Assembly (NCBI RefSeq): GCF_002355415.1
Contig: NZ_AP014936.1
Span: forward strand, 3,038,001-3,102,000
Length of the DNA: 64,000 nt
Source of the DNA: Sulfurifustis variabilis
GTDB taxonomy: Bacteria > Pseudomonadota > Gammaproteobacteria > Acidiferrobacterales > Sulfurifustaceae
Direction of reading: 5' to 3'
Positions 36,112 to 45,800 of this stretch are shown here, in pieces. Position 1 is the first letter of the stretch. Every line of letters begins with the position of its first letter. Below the pieces are notes generated by a model, which was not told the DNA's origin, made no database searches, and was given only the letters and a program-made list of their open reading frames with translations. The position numbers and the translations under genes are program-made.

Positions 36112-38691
36112 TTACGCGGCTGGCTTCCTCATCTCGAACGAATCCCGCCACGCTTGTAGCCTTTCCAAGTCGGCCCTTAACTCATCGGGCCCAGGGAGCT
36201 GTACTGGAACATCACGCGGCTGTGAATGTTCGTAAGATGAATACTTGCTCATCATCTCATCCAATAGCCGGGTATCATTCTGGGAAATCTTTGTCAATTT
36301 TTCCAGTTTGTTTTTTGTCTGCACTTCTCGGCGGAAGCGTTGAATCACTCCGGCCAACAGATCGTCTTCGACGATCCGCTCGAGCGTCTTGCGCAGCTTG
36401 CTACAGATGGCCTGCGCAGGCATTTCATACGCCGCCCTGCCCTCCGTCTTCCAGACCCGACGTGCTTTCTCAACCTCATCCAACAGTGTATTGATGGCCG
36501 CTTTGGGTTTCTGCGCCTCAAATGGAGCAGGCGCAGGCTCGCCCGTACTCCAGGGCTCCCTCTCCACTGCGGTGATATATGGCTCGATGTTTTCTTTTCT
36601 GGCTGCTTCCTGCAGCAGCGCAAGCAACGAAAGCCGATGTGTGAAAACGATTACTTGGTGATCCTTACAGAGTTGTACGAGTCTAGCGACGGTCGCTTCC
36701 TCGTAGTCCTGGTCAAGGGACGAAATCGGATCGTCAAAGACAATCGGCGTCTTGGATCTGCGTCCCTCCACGTCCGCCAGAAAGGCTGTCAGCGAAATGA
36801 TTCGGAATTCCCCCTCGCTAAGAATTTCTGCGGTCGGGACGCCCGCCTTGTTGTTTCTCAATCTGATCTGATGAAAGACCCGTCCCTTGCCGGCTCCCGA
36901 TTTTACAATTTCGGCACCGATGTAACTCGCGCCCAGTTTCCGGCACTCTTCTTCGAAGCGACCGATAAAGGCTGCTGTTACGAATTCCTCCGCAAGCTCC
37001 GATTTCATTTTCGTCAGCGCCTGGGTATTGGTTAAGCGCCTCGCTTCTTCCAGCTGCGCTACGCGGACAAGGCAAGCAATCTCTGCGTCTATGCTTGCTT
37101 TTTGCTGGGAAATCCACTGCTTTGCTTCCGCTTCCGTAAGCTGACGTTGTACCTCTATGCGATTGTCTCTTGCCGCATCCGCGTCGTACACGAGCGCCTG
37201 CTCCTCCAGCGAGTTGGACAACCGGTCAAGCAGCGCGATCGCCTCTCGGTCCACTTGCTCACTAAGAGCTCGGTCCTTGCTGCCCGTCACTAACCCGACA
37301 CGCCGATTCTCTAGCACCGCGAGCAGATCGAGGACGGCCTGCCTGTCCTTTTCTTCAGAGATACCAGCTGAGTCCAGGTGCAGCCCAACGGTTTCTTTCG
37401 ACGGCACTTCCGGAAGTGTCCGTTGCAAATCTACCAAATGCTGCTCGGCAGACTGCGCCTCTTGCTCCAGCCCGCCTTTGACGAAACGCTCAAAGGCGCG
37501 AAGGCGCTCCTTGGCGTCATCCTCAAGTGGCTGATGACATAGCACGCACCTCGCGTCACCCGCCGTATGGGGGAAATCTATCCCTTCGTAGGCCTCCGAC
37601 TCAGAATATTTCCGCGCCTGCTCCCACAGCAGCCGCCAAGATTCCGAGCCGACACCTGCCAGTGGCGCGTTCTCAAACACCTTCTGAGCATCTACGCTGG
37701 CCGCTTGGCGCTTAGCTCGGGCGTCATTTCGTGCCGCAATGAACGTGGCGCAACTTTCGGGTGAGAGAACGTCTGCAATCCGCCTGAGATCGTTCGCCAA
37801 ATCCGTAAGATGCTTCTTCTGCTTGCGCAAAGCGGCGGCCTTGTCCTTCGGGTTCGCCTCTGCCAACCGCGCCCGAAGCTGCGCAAGTATGCTGCCATCC
37901 GTTTCCGACCAAGCACAGTATTTTTCCACTTCCTCCTTCGTTGTTCGGGTGGAAACCTTTTGATACCACTGTCCGACCGCGGTAGCTGCGAAAACGGGCG
38001 GTAAGATGGGCTTCTTTGATACCTGGGCCAGAATTTCGCTGTCTAGCTCTCGTGCCACCTCGTCACAAACCTCCACCAAGCGCTGGAAGAATGCGAGCAG
38101 CCCTGGCTCGAAGGCGACCTCATTTGCTCGATTGACGTATACCTCGCCCGATCGCGTATCGTAGACTTCGACGGCCGACAGTTCGGGATGGATTCCGTCC
38201 GTAAGTTTCCACGCCAACTCCTTGCTTTGGCCGTTGACCGTGTAGCCGAATTTGCACCCTTGGAAGGCGGCACGTGGTTTCGAGACGTCACTGTGAACAC
38301 TACCGAGATGGCGGGCGCCGCAGGCGTGCTTGAGAATGCGCACATAGGCAGATTTACCAGCACCGTTGCGCCCATAGATGATCGTAAGATTGTTTCCTCC
38401 AAACAGGAGGGGCTTGCGAGGCGCGAGTGCATTTACGCCTTGCACTTCGGAAATTGCGCTAAGCGTCAGCTCGACTGTTTCGTCCCGGTGCGCGAGCACA
38501 CCCGGCGGAATTCCCTCAGCCTTCAGGGCATCGCCATTCTGAGCAGCTATTCCTGCCTCACGCTTGCATAGGAGCATGAGCTCATGTATGTCCGATTCAG
38601 TCAATTCACCGCTACGCAGCAAGCGACGTGCGGCGTCTTGTAGCCAAGCCGGTCGCTCCTTGAACCACGCCTCCAATGCTCTCGTGTCCAT
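36112..38691 (-). CDS. RloC-like AAA ATPase with zinc hook
   Basis: From MDTRALEAWF (38691; frame open to 38796) the product has 859 residues. The Walker A GRNGAGKSAYVRI is at about 107-119, long coiled coils flank a zinc-hook CVLCHQPL (C382, C385), and the ABC-type signature LSEGEFRIISLTAFLAD and Walker B TPIVFDDPISSLD follow. The last 150 residues are helical (LRKTLERIVEDDLL, SKYSSYEHSQP) and could be a HEPN-like domain. RloC and PrrC are SMC/Rad50-like ATPases with an anticodon nuclease at the C-terminus; the nuclease here is not proven. Defence role inferred. Confidence 0.75.
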   Translation of the reverse strand: MDTRALEAWFKERPAWLQDAARRLLRSGELTESDIHELMLLCKREAGIAAQNGDALKAEGIPPGVLAHRDETVELTLSAISEVQGVNALAPRKPLLFGGNNLTIIYGRNGAGKSAYVRILKHACGARHLGSVHSDVSKPRAAFQGCKFGYTVNGQSKELAWKLTDGIHPELSAVEVYDTRSGEVYVNRANEVAFEPGLLAFFQRLVEVCDEVARELDSEILAQVSKKPILPPVFAATAVGQWYQKVSTRTTKEEVEKYCAWSETDGSILAQLRARLAEANPKDKAAALRKQKKHLTDLANDLRRIADVLSPESCATFIAARNDARAKRQAASVDAQKVFENAPLAGVGSESWRLLWEQARKYSESEAYEGIDFPHTAGDARCVLCHQPLEDDAKERLRAFERFVKGGLEQEAQSAEQHLVDLQRTLPEVPSKETVGLHLDSAGISEEKDRQAVLDLLAVLENRRVGLVTGSKDRALSEQVDREAIALLDRLSNSLEEQALVYDADAARDNRIEVQRQLTEAEAKQWISQQKASIDAEIACLVRVAQLEEARRLTNTQALTKMKSELAEEFVTAAFIGRFEEECRKLGASYIGAEIVKSGAGKGRVFHQIRLRNNKAGVPTAEILSEGEFRIISLTAFLADVEGRRSKTPIVFDDPISSLDQDYEEATVARLVQLCKDHQVIVFTHRLSLLALLQEAARKENIEPYITAVEREPWSTGEPAPAPFEAQKPKAAINTLLDEVEKARRVWKTEGRAAYEMPAQAICSKLRKTLERIVEDDLLAGVIQRFRREVQTKNKLEKLTKISQNDTRLLDEMMSKYSSYEHSQPRDVPVQLPGPDELRADLERLQAWRDSFEMRKPAA

Positions 38692-38863
38692 CAGTCTCTG
38701 ACGAACGCTCGCCTCAGGATCTCGTACCGCACTCACATGCCTGCTTGGACATATCAAATACCCGCTTTTATTCCGAACTACGGAGGCCGTCTTCACCTTA
38801 TGCTGTTCGACATCCGCTGTGCAGTCATATCGGGACCGCCCCGATTGGCGTGAAAGTGGCGCG

Positions 38864-39820
38864 TTAACCCGATCGATACCTTTTCACGTTTTCGATCTTC
38901 CACAGCAGGGCGGGATGGCGTTGCAGCCGTTCGACCAGCGGCGCGTCGTCCGTGAACAGCAACTCCGGCCGAAGCTCGCCCGCGTGCGCCCGGTCGATAT
39001 ACTCCCGCTCTACCTCGTCCACGTCGATCAACGGTGCCGCGACGCTCCAAGCCTTGTCCTTCAGCTCCGCCGCTGTTGGACGTTGCTCGACATGCAGCAT
39101 GGGCACCAGCTGCTCTTGAACATGCCGGTCCGTCACCCGATCGAAGCGGTTGCGTGTGTAGTCGTAAAGCGGATGAGGCAGCGTCACCGCCATTGCGATG
39201 TGGAGACGGCGGAGCCGCAACGTTCCCCATAGGGGGCCCGCGTAGGTGGGCAAGCGGACCGTATCGAACAGATCTCGCGGCAATCCCCGGTCGAGGGTCG
39301 CGCGCAACTTGCCAGCGAGCAGTTCTTCCGGTGGCACGACCGCAATCTCCGGGCGCGCCATCCCCGGCGGTTGCCACATCGGCCGCCTCGCTACTTCGCC
39401 GAGTGGCGTGCGAAACAAGAAGTTCAGATCCACCTCGATCCGGTCCCGCGTCCCGGCTGCATTGGTGTAGGAAAAGAATATTTTTCTGCCGGCGTGCGCG
39501 TCGCGTGAGCGCTGGACCTGGTAGCCCTGCCCGCGCCCGATAATTTCGATCGCGCGTTCGACTTGCGGGCGTTCTTCCTGCATGCGTGCACGGTCTTCGT
39601 GCCCGACGTAGTTGAAATCCAGATCGACTGAAAGCCGCGCCGGTGAGCCGAACAACAGATTCAGCGCCGTTCCCCCCTTCAGTACGAGCACTCGCGAGAG
39701 CAGCGGATGGCGCCCGACATCGGCGGCGAGCTCGCCCAGGCGGATCACCTTCTCCAGAGTTTCCGGGCGGAATCCGGTTTCTGTTGCGAGACCCGTTAGA
39801 TGTTCAGCGCTGAGATTCAT
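38864..39820 (-). CDS. abiEii: AbiEii-type nucleotidyltransferase toxin
   Basis: A 318-residue toxin of the AbiEii/AbiGii family. GGTALNLLFG...RLSVDLDF (about 49-70) gives the GG...DxD active site, and DRIEVDLNF supplies a third acidic residue. PPEELLAGKLRATLDRGLPR is the family's conserved lysine-bearing region. Characterised homologues are nucleotidyltransferases acting on tRNA to stop growth. Its start overlaps abiEi by 17 bases. Confidence 0.88.
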   Translation of the reverse strand: MNLSAEHLTGLATETGFRPETLEKVIRLGELAADVGRHPLLSRVLVLKGGTALNLLFGSPARLSVDLDFNYVGHEDRARMQEERPQVERAIEIIGRGQGYQVQRSRDAHAGRKIFFSYTNAAGTRDRIEVDLNFLFRTPLGEVARRPMWQPPGMARPEIAVVPPEELLAGKLRATLDRGLPRDLFDTVRLPTYAGPLWGTLRLRRLHIAMAVTLPHPLYDYTRNRFDRVTDRHVQEQLVPMLHVEQRPTAAELKDKAWSVAAPLIDVDEVEREYIDRAHAGELRPELLFTDDAPLVERLQRHPALLWKIENVKRYRSG

Positions 39821-40607
39821 CGGGTTCCCTCCCTCGGGCCAGGTATGCTGGGACGATCAGGTTCCAGGGTTGCACCAGTACACCGCCGCGCTCATCCTTG
39901 GCGAGATACTGCGGTGCCTTCGGCAGATGTTTCTTGATCAGCGCCAGATCCTCGTCGCGCACAAAAAAGGTCGCGCGGTAGCTGTCCAGAAACCAGCCCA
40001 CGGCGGCCCACAACACCTTTTGCCCGTGCGCCTTGAGAATATCGAACAACAGCGGCAACTCCAGCACCGAGAAACCGGCCGCCGATTCGACGAGCTCTGC
40101 TAAGCCCCCGACCAGGTCCGGCTGGCGGAAGCCATCGATCAGCGTGCGCTCGGGCCCGGTGACGCGCAGCTCGCGATCGAGCCGGCGGACAGAACGCGTG
40201 CCCAGCGCGGTAAGTTGCCGGCGCAGCAGTGGCTTCGGATGCGAGAGAAAGCGCAGATCGACGCCATCCAGATTGAAAGGCTGGGAGCGCCGAGCGCTGT
40301 ACGCAGTGCAAAGCCGCCATTCCGAATGAGCGGCGCCCAGCAGTTCGAGCGCCGAGTGGTGCGAGAAGATGGCATCCGGGCGCAGCGCCGCGGCAGCGAG
40401 AAAGCGGTCCGGCTGGAACTTCTTGGGGTCCACGCCGGGCGGTACGGTGGCATACACCCCGCGCGCCAGCTTCTTCAGCTTGCCGCGACTGGCCGCGTAC
40501 TTCAGGCGCTCGAGAGCGCCTTTACGACCGCCGGCGGGGTCCAGCGCCCGGACCGCTTCATCGAGCGTGAAGACGCGGTGGGTGTGCAGGAAGGTAGTGG
40601 TGTCCAC
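39804..40607 (-). CDS. abiEi: AbiEi-type antitoxin / repressor
   Basis: A 267-residue protein with an N-terminal winged helix (FTLDEAVRAL, RLKYAASRGKLKKLARGVYA) and the AbiEi C-terminal domain (SHHSALELLGAAH, GPERTLIDGF). Antitoxins of this family counter AbiEii without a stable complex and repress their own promoter. A near-perfect palindrome lies 35 bases upstream of the ATG. It diverges from the Wadjet operon. Confidence 0.87.
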   Translation of the reverse strand: MDTTTFLHTHRVFTLDEAVRALDPAGGRKGALERLKYAASRGKLKKLARGVYATVPPGVDPKKFQPDRFLAAAALRPDAIFSHHSALELLGAAHSEWRLCTAYSARRSQPFNLDGVDLRFLSHPKPLLRRQLTALGTRSVRRLDRELRVTGPERTLIDGFRQPDLVGGLAELVESAAGFSVLELPLLFDILKAHGQKVLWAAVGWFLDSYRATFFVRDEDLALIKKHLPKAPQYLAKDERGGVLVQPWNLIVPAYLARGREPDESQR

Positions 40608-40641
40608 GGCTGGGGCGTGTTACTTGACGAATAGTATGTTT

Positions 40642-40662
40642 ATTGGGGGAATATTCCCCAAT
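40642..40662. promoter_or_regulatory. Palindrome upstream of abiEi, probable AbiEi operator
   Basis: ATTGGGG and CCCCAAT arms surround GAATATT, a 21-bp near-perfect dyad. It sits 35 bp upstream of abiEi and about 180 bp upstream of jetA on the other strand. AbiEi family members bind inverted repeats at their promoters. Confidence 0.6.
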
Positions 40663-40840
40663 ATGCTACATCACCGTCAAGTTAACTTGCTGGCGCGCTT
40701 CATATCTCGCCTCGTTATGCGCGACCAGCATCAGATGGGCCAACCGGCCTAGGGGCCGATCCGACCGTCCTACCGTACCCGGTCCAGCACGATATCATGG
40801 CTAATTCTAGGGTTAGAGGCGAAGAAGAATCCACGCCGCC

Positions 40841-42169
40841 ATGGCTACGGAAAAGGACTTACCACCGAATTCCATCGCAAGCCGCATCGCCTCGGCCTGG
40901 TCAACAGAATTTGCCCTGAACCTCGACCGAGAGGCGATCAGCTTTCTCGCCGGTATTCACGCCTTCCTCGACCTTAATCCCGAGCCGTTTCTTTCCGAGA
41001 CACATCTACGGGATATCTTTGCGTTTGTCAGCGAGCTTTCCCATGGCGATCCCTCGACACTCGCCGCTCGGGCGACCCGCGCCATTGCGGGACTGCGCGA
41101 ACAACAGCTCCTTGTACGGGGAGACCTCGGAGGGCTCGCCCAAGAAGGGGAATATGGCCTTTCTCAGCTCGGTAAGGCACTTGCGCAATGGGTCGGACAG
41201 GAAGAAACGTTAACCCGCGCGAGCCTCGAAACCATGATGACGCGGATTCGCGCGGATCTGGCCGAGGTAAAGGCCATGAGTGAACAGGGTGGCGACGCGG
41301 CTCATTGGGAAAAGCGTGTCGTTGCGCCGCTAAAGTTCACCGTCTCGGGTCTCATGCAGATGATCGATCGCCGCAGCCGCGGGCTCGACCGGGAACAGGA
41401 ACAGGTTCGCGTGCGGATCGGGGAACTGCTGGAAGCTGGGTGGTTCGACGCGATCGATACTTGCGAGAATTTGCTGGAGGAAGTCAGCTCCACATTAGGC
41501 GAACTGCATCGGACACTCATGGGCGAGGCCGAAGGCGTATCCAATCAGCTCAACGCAATCGCCGACATTGCCGACGAAGCGGGAGAGTTGTCCGCGTTGG
41601 AAGCAGTACAACACGTTCGCCTCCAATTGGAACGAGTCACACTATGGGGCGACGCACGACACCAAGCATGGTCTGACTACTATCAAAACGTTCACGAGTT
41701 CATTCGATCCGTCGTGCGAATCGATCGCGATCGTGCCCTTCGCGGACGCCTTAAGCAGGCCATTCAGACGTACGGCACCCCCACGTGGCACCTCCTCTGC
41801 TGCGCTCAGGATCAGTACCGCCATTTGCGCGAGGAGGCGGCGGCTATGGCGGAAACCCGCGTTGCACGTCCGGCCGCGAAACATGTCCATGATCTCGAAC
41901 TCGGTGAACCGGTACCAACGCTCTTGGAAACCCTCCTTCCGCAGCTGCAAAAACGCCTGAAAGAGGACGGGCGCATCGATCTCGTCAGCGTACTCAAGAA
42001 CGAAGCCGCCGACTGGGACGAAGCGCGCCAATATTCATTGATCAGCGCTCTCGTTCCCTGGCTGGCAGGGAACGGACGTCCTACCGCCTGGCACGAGTTG
42101 GCGTGGGAACAGATCGGCCCGCGTCTGTCGGTGCAGAATCTCTCGGTGTATCGCAAGGACGCTTCATGA
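40841..42169 (+). CDS. jetA: Wadjet JetA / MukF-like kleisin subunit
   Basis: A 442-residue protein whose length nearly equals MukF (about 440). An N-terminal winged-helix region (LDREAISFLAGIHAF, ALAQWVGQEE) precedes a long helical middle (VSGLMQMIDRRSRGLDREQE) and a C-terminal winged-helix-like end. In MksBEFG/Wadjet systems this kleisin closes the SMC ring. The gene starts a four-gene operon in which every junction overlaps. The system recognises and cuts circular plasmid DNA in characterised examples. Confidence 0.82.
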   Translation: MATEKDLPPNSIASRIASAWSTEFALNLDREAISFLAGIHAFLDLNPEPFLSETHLRDIFAFVSELSHGDPSTLAARATRAIAGLREQQLLVRGDLGGLAQEGEYGLSQLGKALAQWVGQEETLTRASLETMMTRIRADLAEVKAMSEQGGDAAHWEKRVVAPLKFTVSGLMQMIDRRSRGLDREQEQVRVRIGELLEAGWFDAIDTCENLLEEVSSTLGELHRTLMGEAEGVSNQLNAIADIADEAGELSALEAVQHVRLQLERVTLWGDARHQAWSDYYQNVHEFIRSVVRIDRDRALRGRLKQAIQTYGTPTWHLLCCAQDQYRHLREEAAAMAETRVARPAAKHVHDLELGEPVPTLLETLLPQLQKRLKEDGRIDLVSVLKNEAADWDEARQYSLISALVPWLAGNGRPTAWHELAWEQIGPRLSVQNLSVYRKDAS

Positions 42170-42828
42170 GCGCGGCCGTTTATCCAACGCTTGAAGCCGT
42201 GCTCCATGACCCACTGTTCCCCGAAGTTGACGTAGGATTACGCAGCGGCCGCCACTACAGCCTCGATGGCGACATCCGAGAGTACGAATTCCTGCAGGCC
42301 GCTCAGGAGTGGCTCGAAGCGTTCTATAAACGCTACGGATGCCGACTGCTGCACGGCCCGGAGAGCTACTACTACTTGCTCTCGGATGGGTTGCTGCTCG
42401 GTTCCCGGCACATGATGGTGGCTGAGATGCTTGTCGGCCAAACGCTGGCGTTGATGCGTATGGACCCGGCGTTCCTCGTGCGAAACGGACAGATCCCGGA
42501 GGAAAAGCTGCTCACTATGCTGGAGCACCTGGTAGGACAAGAGCGTCTCCTCGCCTCCCTCGCCCCGCGGACGCGGGGACGCGACCGGGGAACAGATGCG
42601 CGTAAGGTCCGCGAGGAGGTGGAAAAGGCGTTACATGGCTTGCAACGGCTGGGCCTAGTGCGCCGCCTCGCCGACGGCGACGAACGCTTGGTGTTACCTC
42701 GGCCCGCCATCATGCGCTTCGCTGAAGCCGTACGAGATGCGTCCGATCCTGCCGAAGCGCTAAAACGACTGGTAGCGCGAGGAGAAGCGCGCATTCCGGA
42801 ATCGCTGGACTCGGAGGATGACGCCTGA
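42166..42828 (+). CDS. jetB: Wadjet JetB / MukE-like subunit
   Basis: The 220-residue product begins at an ATG that overlaps the jetA stop (ATGA). The pattern DPLFPEVDVGLRSGRHYSLDG, EYEFLQAAQEWLEAFYKRYG and LLLGSRHMMVAEMLVGQTLA matches the MukE/MksE family of tandem winged-helix KITE subunits, which bind the kleisin. Length is close to MukE (about 230). Confidence 0.84.
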   Translation: MSAAVYPTLEAVLHDPLFPEVDVGLRSGRHYSLDGDIREYEFLQAAQEWLEAFYKRYGCRLLHGPESYYYLLSDGLLLGSRHMMVAEMLVGQTLALMRMDPAFLVRNGQIPEEKLLTMLEHLVGQERLLASLAPRTRGRDRGTDARKVREEVEKALHGLQRLGLVRRLADGDERLVLPRPAIMRFAEAVRDASDPAEALKRLVARGEARIPESLDSEDDA

Positions 42829-45800
42829 TGGACATGCGGAGCGTGGAAAAAAATGCCGCCGGAATCGGACCAATCCGTTCCCGCGCCAGCATTCGTCGCC
42901 TGGTTCTCATGAACTGGCAGGGCGTGTTTTATCAACCCTTTGAACTGGCCGAGGGTTTGACCGGTCTGGAAGGCCCGAATGGGGCCGGCAAGACGACCGC
43001 GATGGTCGCGCTGTTTGTCGCGCTGCTTCCGGATCTCCGGTTGCTGCACTTTCGCGGACCGGGTGAAACCGGGGGAGAGGTAGACCGCGGCATCTACGGG
43101 CGCCTGGGCCTTCCCGGTCCGGCGTATAGCCTGATCCAGTACATCAGCCCTCAAGGAGAAACGGTCTGGGCGGGCGTTTTGCTGATACGTCACGGCGAAC
43201 CTCGCCTTGAGGTCACGCCCTTCTTGATCGAGGGGCTAAGACCCGATACGGCACTCGAGGCGGTGTTCTTGCGACTGCATCAGGAGGAGGAATGGATCCC
43301 GACTCTCGCCGAGCTGAAGGAGCAGGTTGCCCTCCATGGCGGACTTCTGAAGGTGCAAGAGTCGCTAACGAATTACCTGGGTGCGCTCTACGAGTGCGGA
43401 GTTCTCCCGCTGCCACTCGCCACCCACGAGGAGCGAGAGCGTTTCCATCGCGTACTGTACACCAGCATGGTAGGCGGCCTCTCCTCCTTCATCCAAAAAG
43501 GTCTGCGCGACTACCTGTTGCCCGAAGACACGCAACTCCGCAACCATGTCGGCCGGATGCGGGAAAACTTGGAAGCCTGTCGAATCACACGTCGTCAGAT
43601 TGACGACGCCAAGAAACGCTACGACATCATCCGACACGTCTACGAAGCTGGCTGGGGCATGCTAACGGCGGCGTTCCACGGCACGCGTCTGCGCGCCCGA
43701 CAGCAGCGGGACGCTTACGATTCCGCAGCAGGCGAACTACGGGAACGCCGAAAGCTTCGCTTGGCGGCGGAACGTCAACATCAGGAAGCGAGCGCCCGCC
43801 ACCAAGCGCTTCAGGCCGAGCTCACTGACAGAGCAAATCGCTTGGAAGCCGCCAAAGCGCATCGGGACCTTGCGAGAACGGCCCATCGACTGGCCGGCGA
43901 GATCACAACACTCGAACGCGAAGAGCTAGAGAACCGAGCACAGCGTACGAAGGACGAAGCGCGTCGACGCGAGGCTCAACAACGCCGCGATGTCTCCTAC
44001 CAAGCCCACGAAGAAGCACAACGCCGACGCAACGAACTCGCCCGAGCGCTAGCGAGCGCACAGCAAGCCTACGAACAGCTCTACCGCAACGTCGCGGCGC
44101 TTAATGCCGCACGGCAAAGTCTCAAGGACGCCCAAGTGGCGCTGCCGAATCATTCTGTCACTATCGAAAACGCCCAGACATTAAGCGATGAATGCGAACA
44201 GCACTGGCGGCAGGCGCATGACATCCAAGCCGAGGCTGAGCGGGCGAAGGCGGGATACGAGGCGCATAAGAGACGCTTCGATCGCGCGTTCGCCGCGCTC
44301 GAACGGTTCGCGGAATGCCCGCTCCATTCCAGCCGGGCACCGGAACTGGCCCGCGATCTCGACGCACGCTATCGATCCCGGTTAGCGGATGTTGGAACCG
44401 CCGGCGATCTGTCAGCGGCCATCCTGCAAGCCGCGGAAAAGGCACGTCATCAAGAGACAGTGCGACATAAGGCTAAAGAGCTATCAATCACCAACAGCAT
44501 CTCATTGCGAAACGCACTCAACGAAACGCGAAAAGAACTCGCCAATTTGGAAGAACGCCGCGACCAGATCGTTAACATGCTCGAACAGGAGCGGCAGATC
44601 GTCACACAGTGCGCTGTCCGGATTCCTCAGTTGGAAAGGGACACCGCCGCTTGGCAGCAAGCGCAACGCCTATCGCTCTCTCTCGGTGCTCATACGTCGA
44701 CCTCCCTGTCGAAGGAACCTGACGTCGCTCAGCTAATGGACAGCCTTCAACGTCAGATTAATGACACGGATGCGCAACAGCGATCCTGCGAGACCGAGGC
44801 ACGACAATTGGCCGAAGAAGCGGATGCTCTCGCCTTTGGCGGTGGCCGAATACCGGAGAGCTTGGTCGCACTAGCCGACCAGGTAGACGGACGACTAGCG
44901 CTCGAGCGGTTCGAGGACGTCGCCGAAATCGATGCCGCCCGCCTGGAAGCGCGCCTCGGTCCCTTGGCCAGCGCCATCGTCGTGGACGATCCGCGCAAGG
45001 CTGCCCGCACTGCTGCCGACGTCCGCCAGCGACCAGATACCACCTGGTTCATCACGCCGGAAGGTATCCGTACCGATCCCGACGGTGTAACGACCGGCGA
45101 TGGCGAGATCATCGAGGAAGCGAGCGGGGTCCGGTTGACGCGGTGTCCGGCGCGTCCCGTGCTAGGACGCGCCGCGCGGGAGAAAGAGATCGGGCGTCTA
45201 CGTGCGCAGGCCGATGCCAAACGGAGCGAGGCCACCACGGCGATGGAACGTCTGCAACAACTCAAAACCGCCTATCAAGACGCAGCCCGGTTATTGCCCC
45301 TCGCGGTGTGGCTGTCAGCGCCGTCGCCCGAACCAGAGCTCCTGCGACTGACGCACGAGCAGCGGCAGGCCGACTCGAGGACCGAGCGCCTGCAGACCGA
45401 GTATGCTGAAGCGAACGAGGCGTTCGTGGCTGCCGACCGTCGTTTGGCGGTGGTGACGGAATTGCTGCCGGATGCCGAATTACTGGACGAACCGGATTGG
45501 GCCAACGAAGTGAGTCGGCTCAAAACCAAAGCCCGCGACCTCGCGGAGGCAAAAGTCTGGTTAGAGCGTCACCGAAATGACTGGACCGAAGTAAGCGACA
45601 GCTTCCTCGACTTGCAATCGCCCCCTGACCCCGCTCACCTGGAAACACTCGTCCGCCGCTCCCAAAATGCGCAGGCGATTTTTGCTACTTGGCAGCGGGC
45701 GCGCGATCTATTGAAGGTGCTGTGCGAACGACTGGCGGATTTCCGTCACGCTGCGGATGAAGCACTGCTCACATCGAACGAAAGCGCGCTGGCCGCATTG

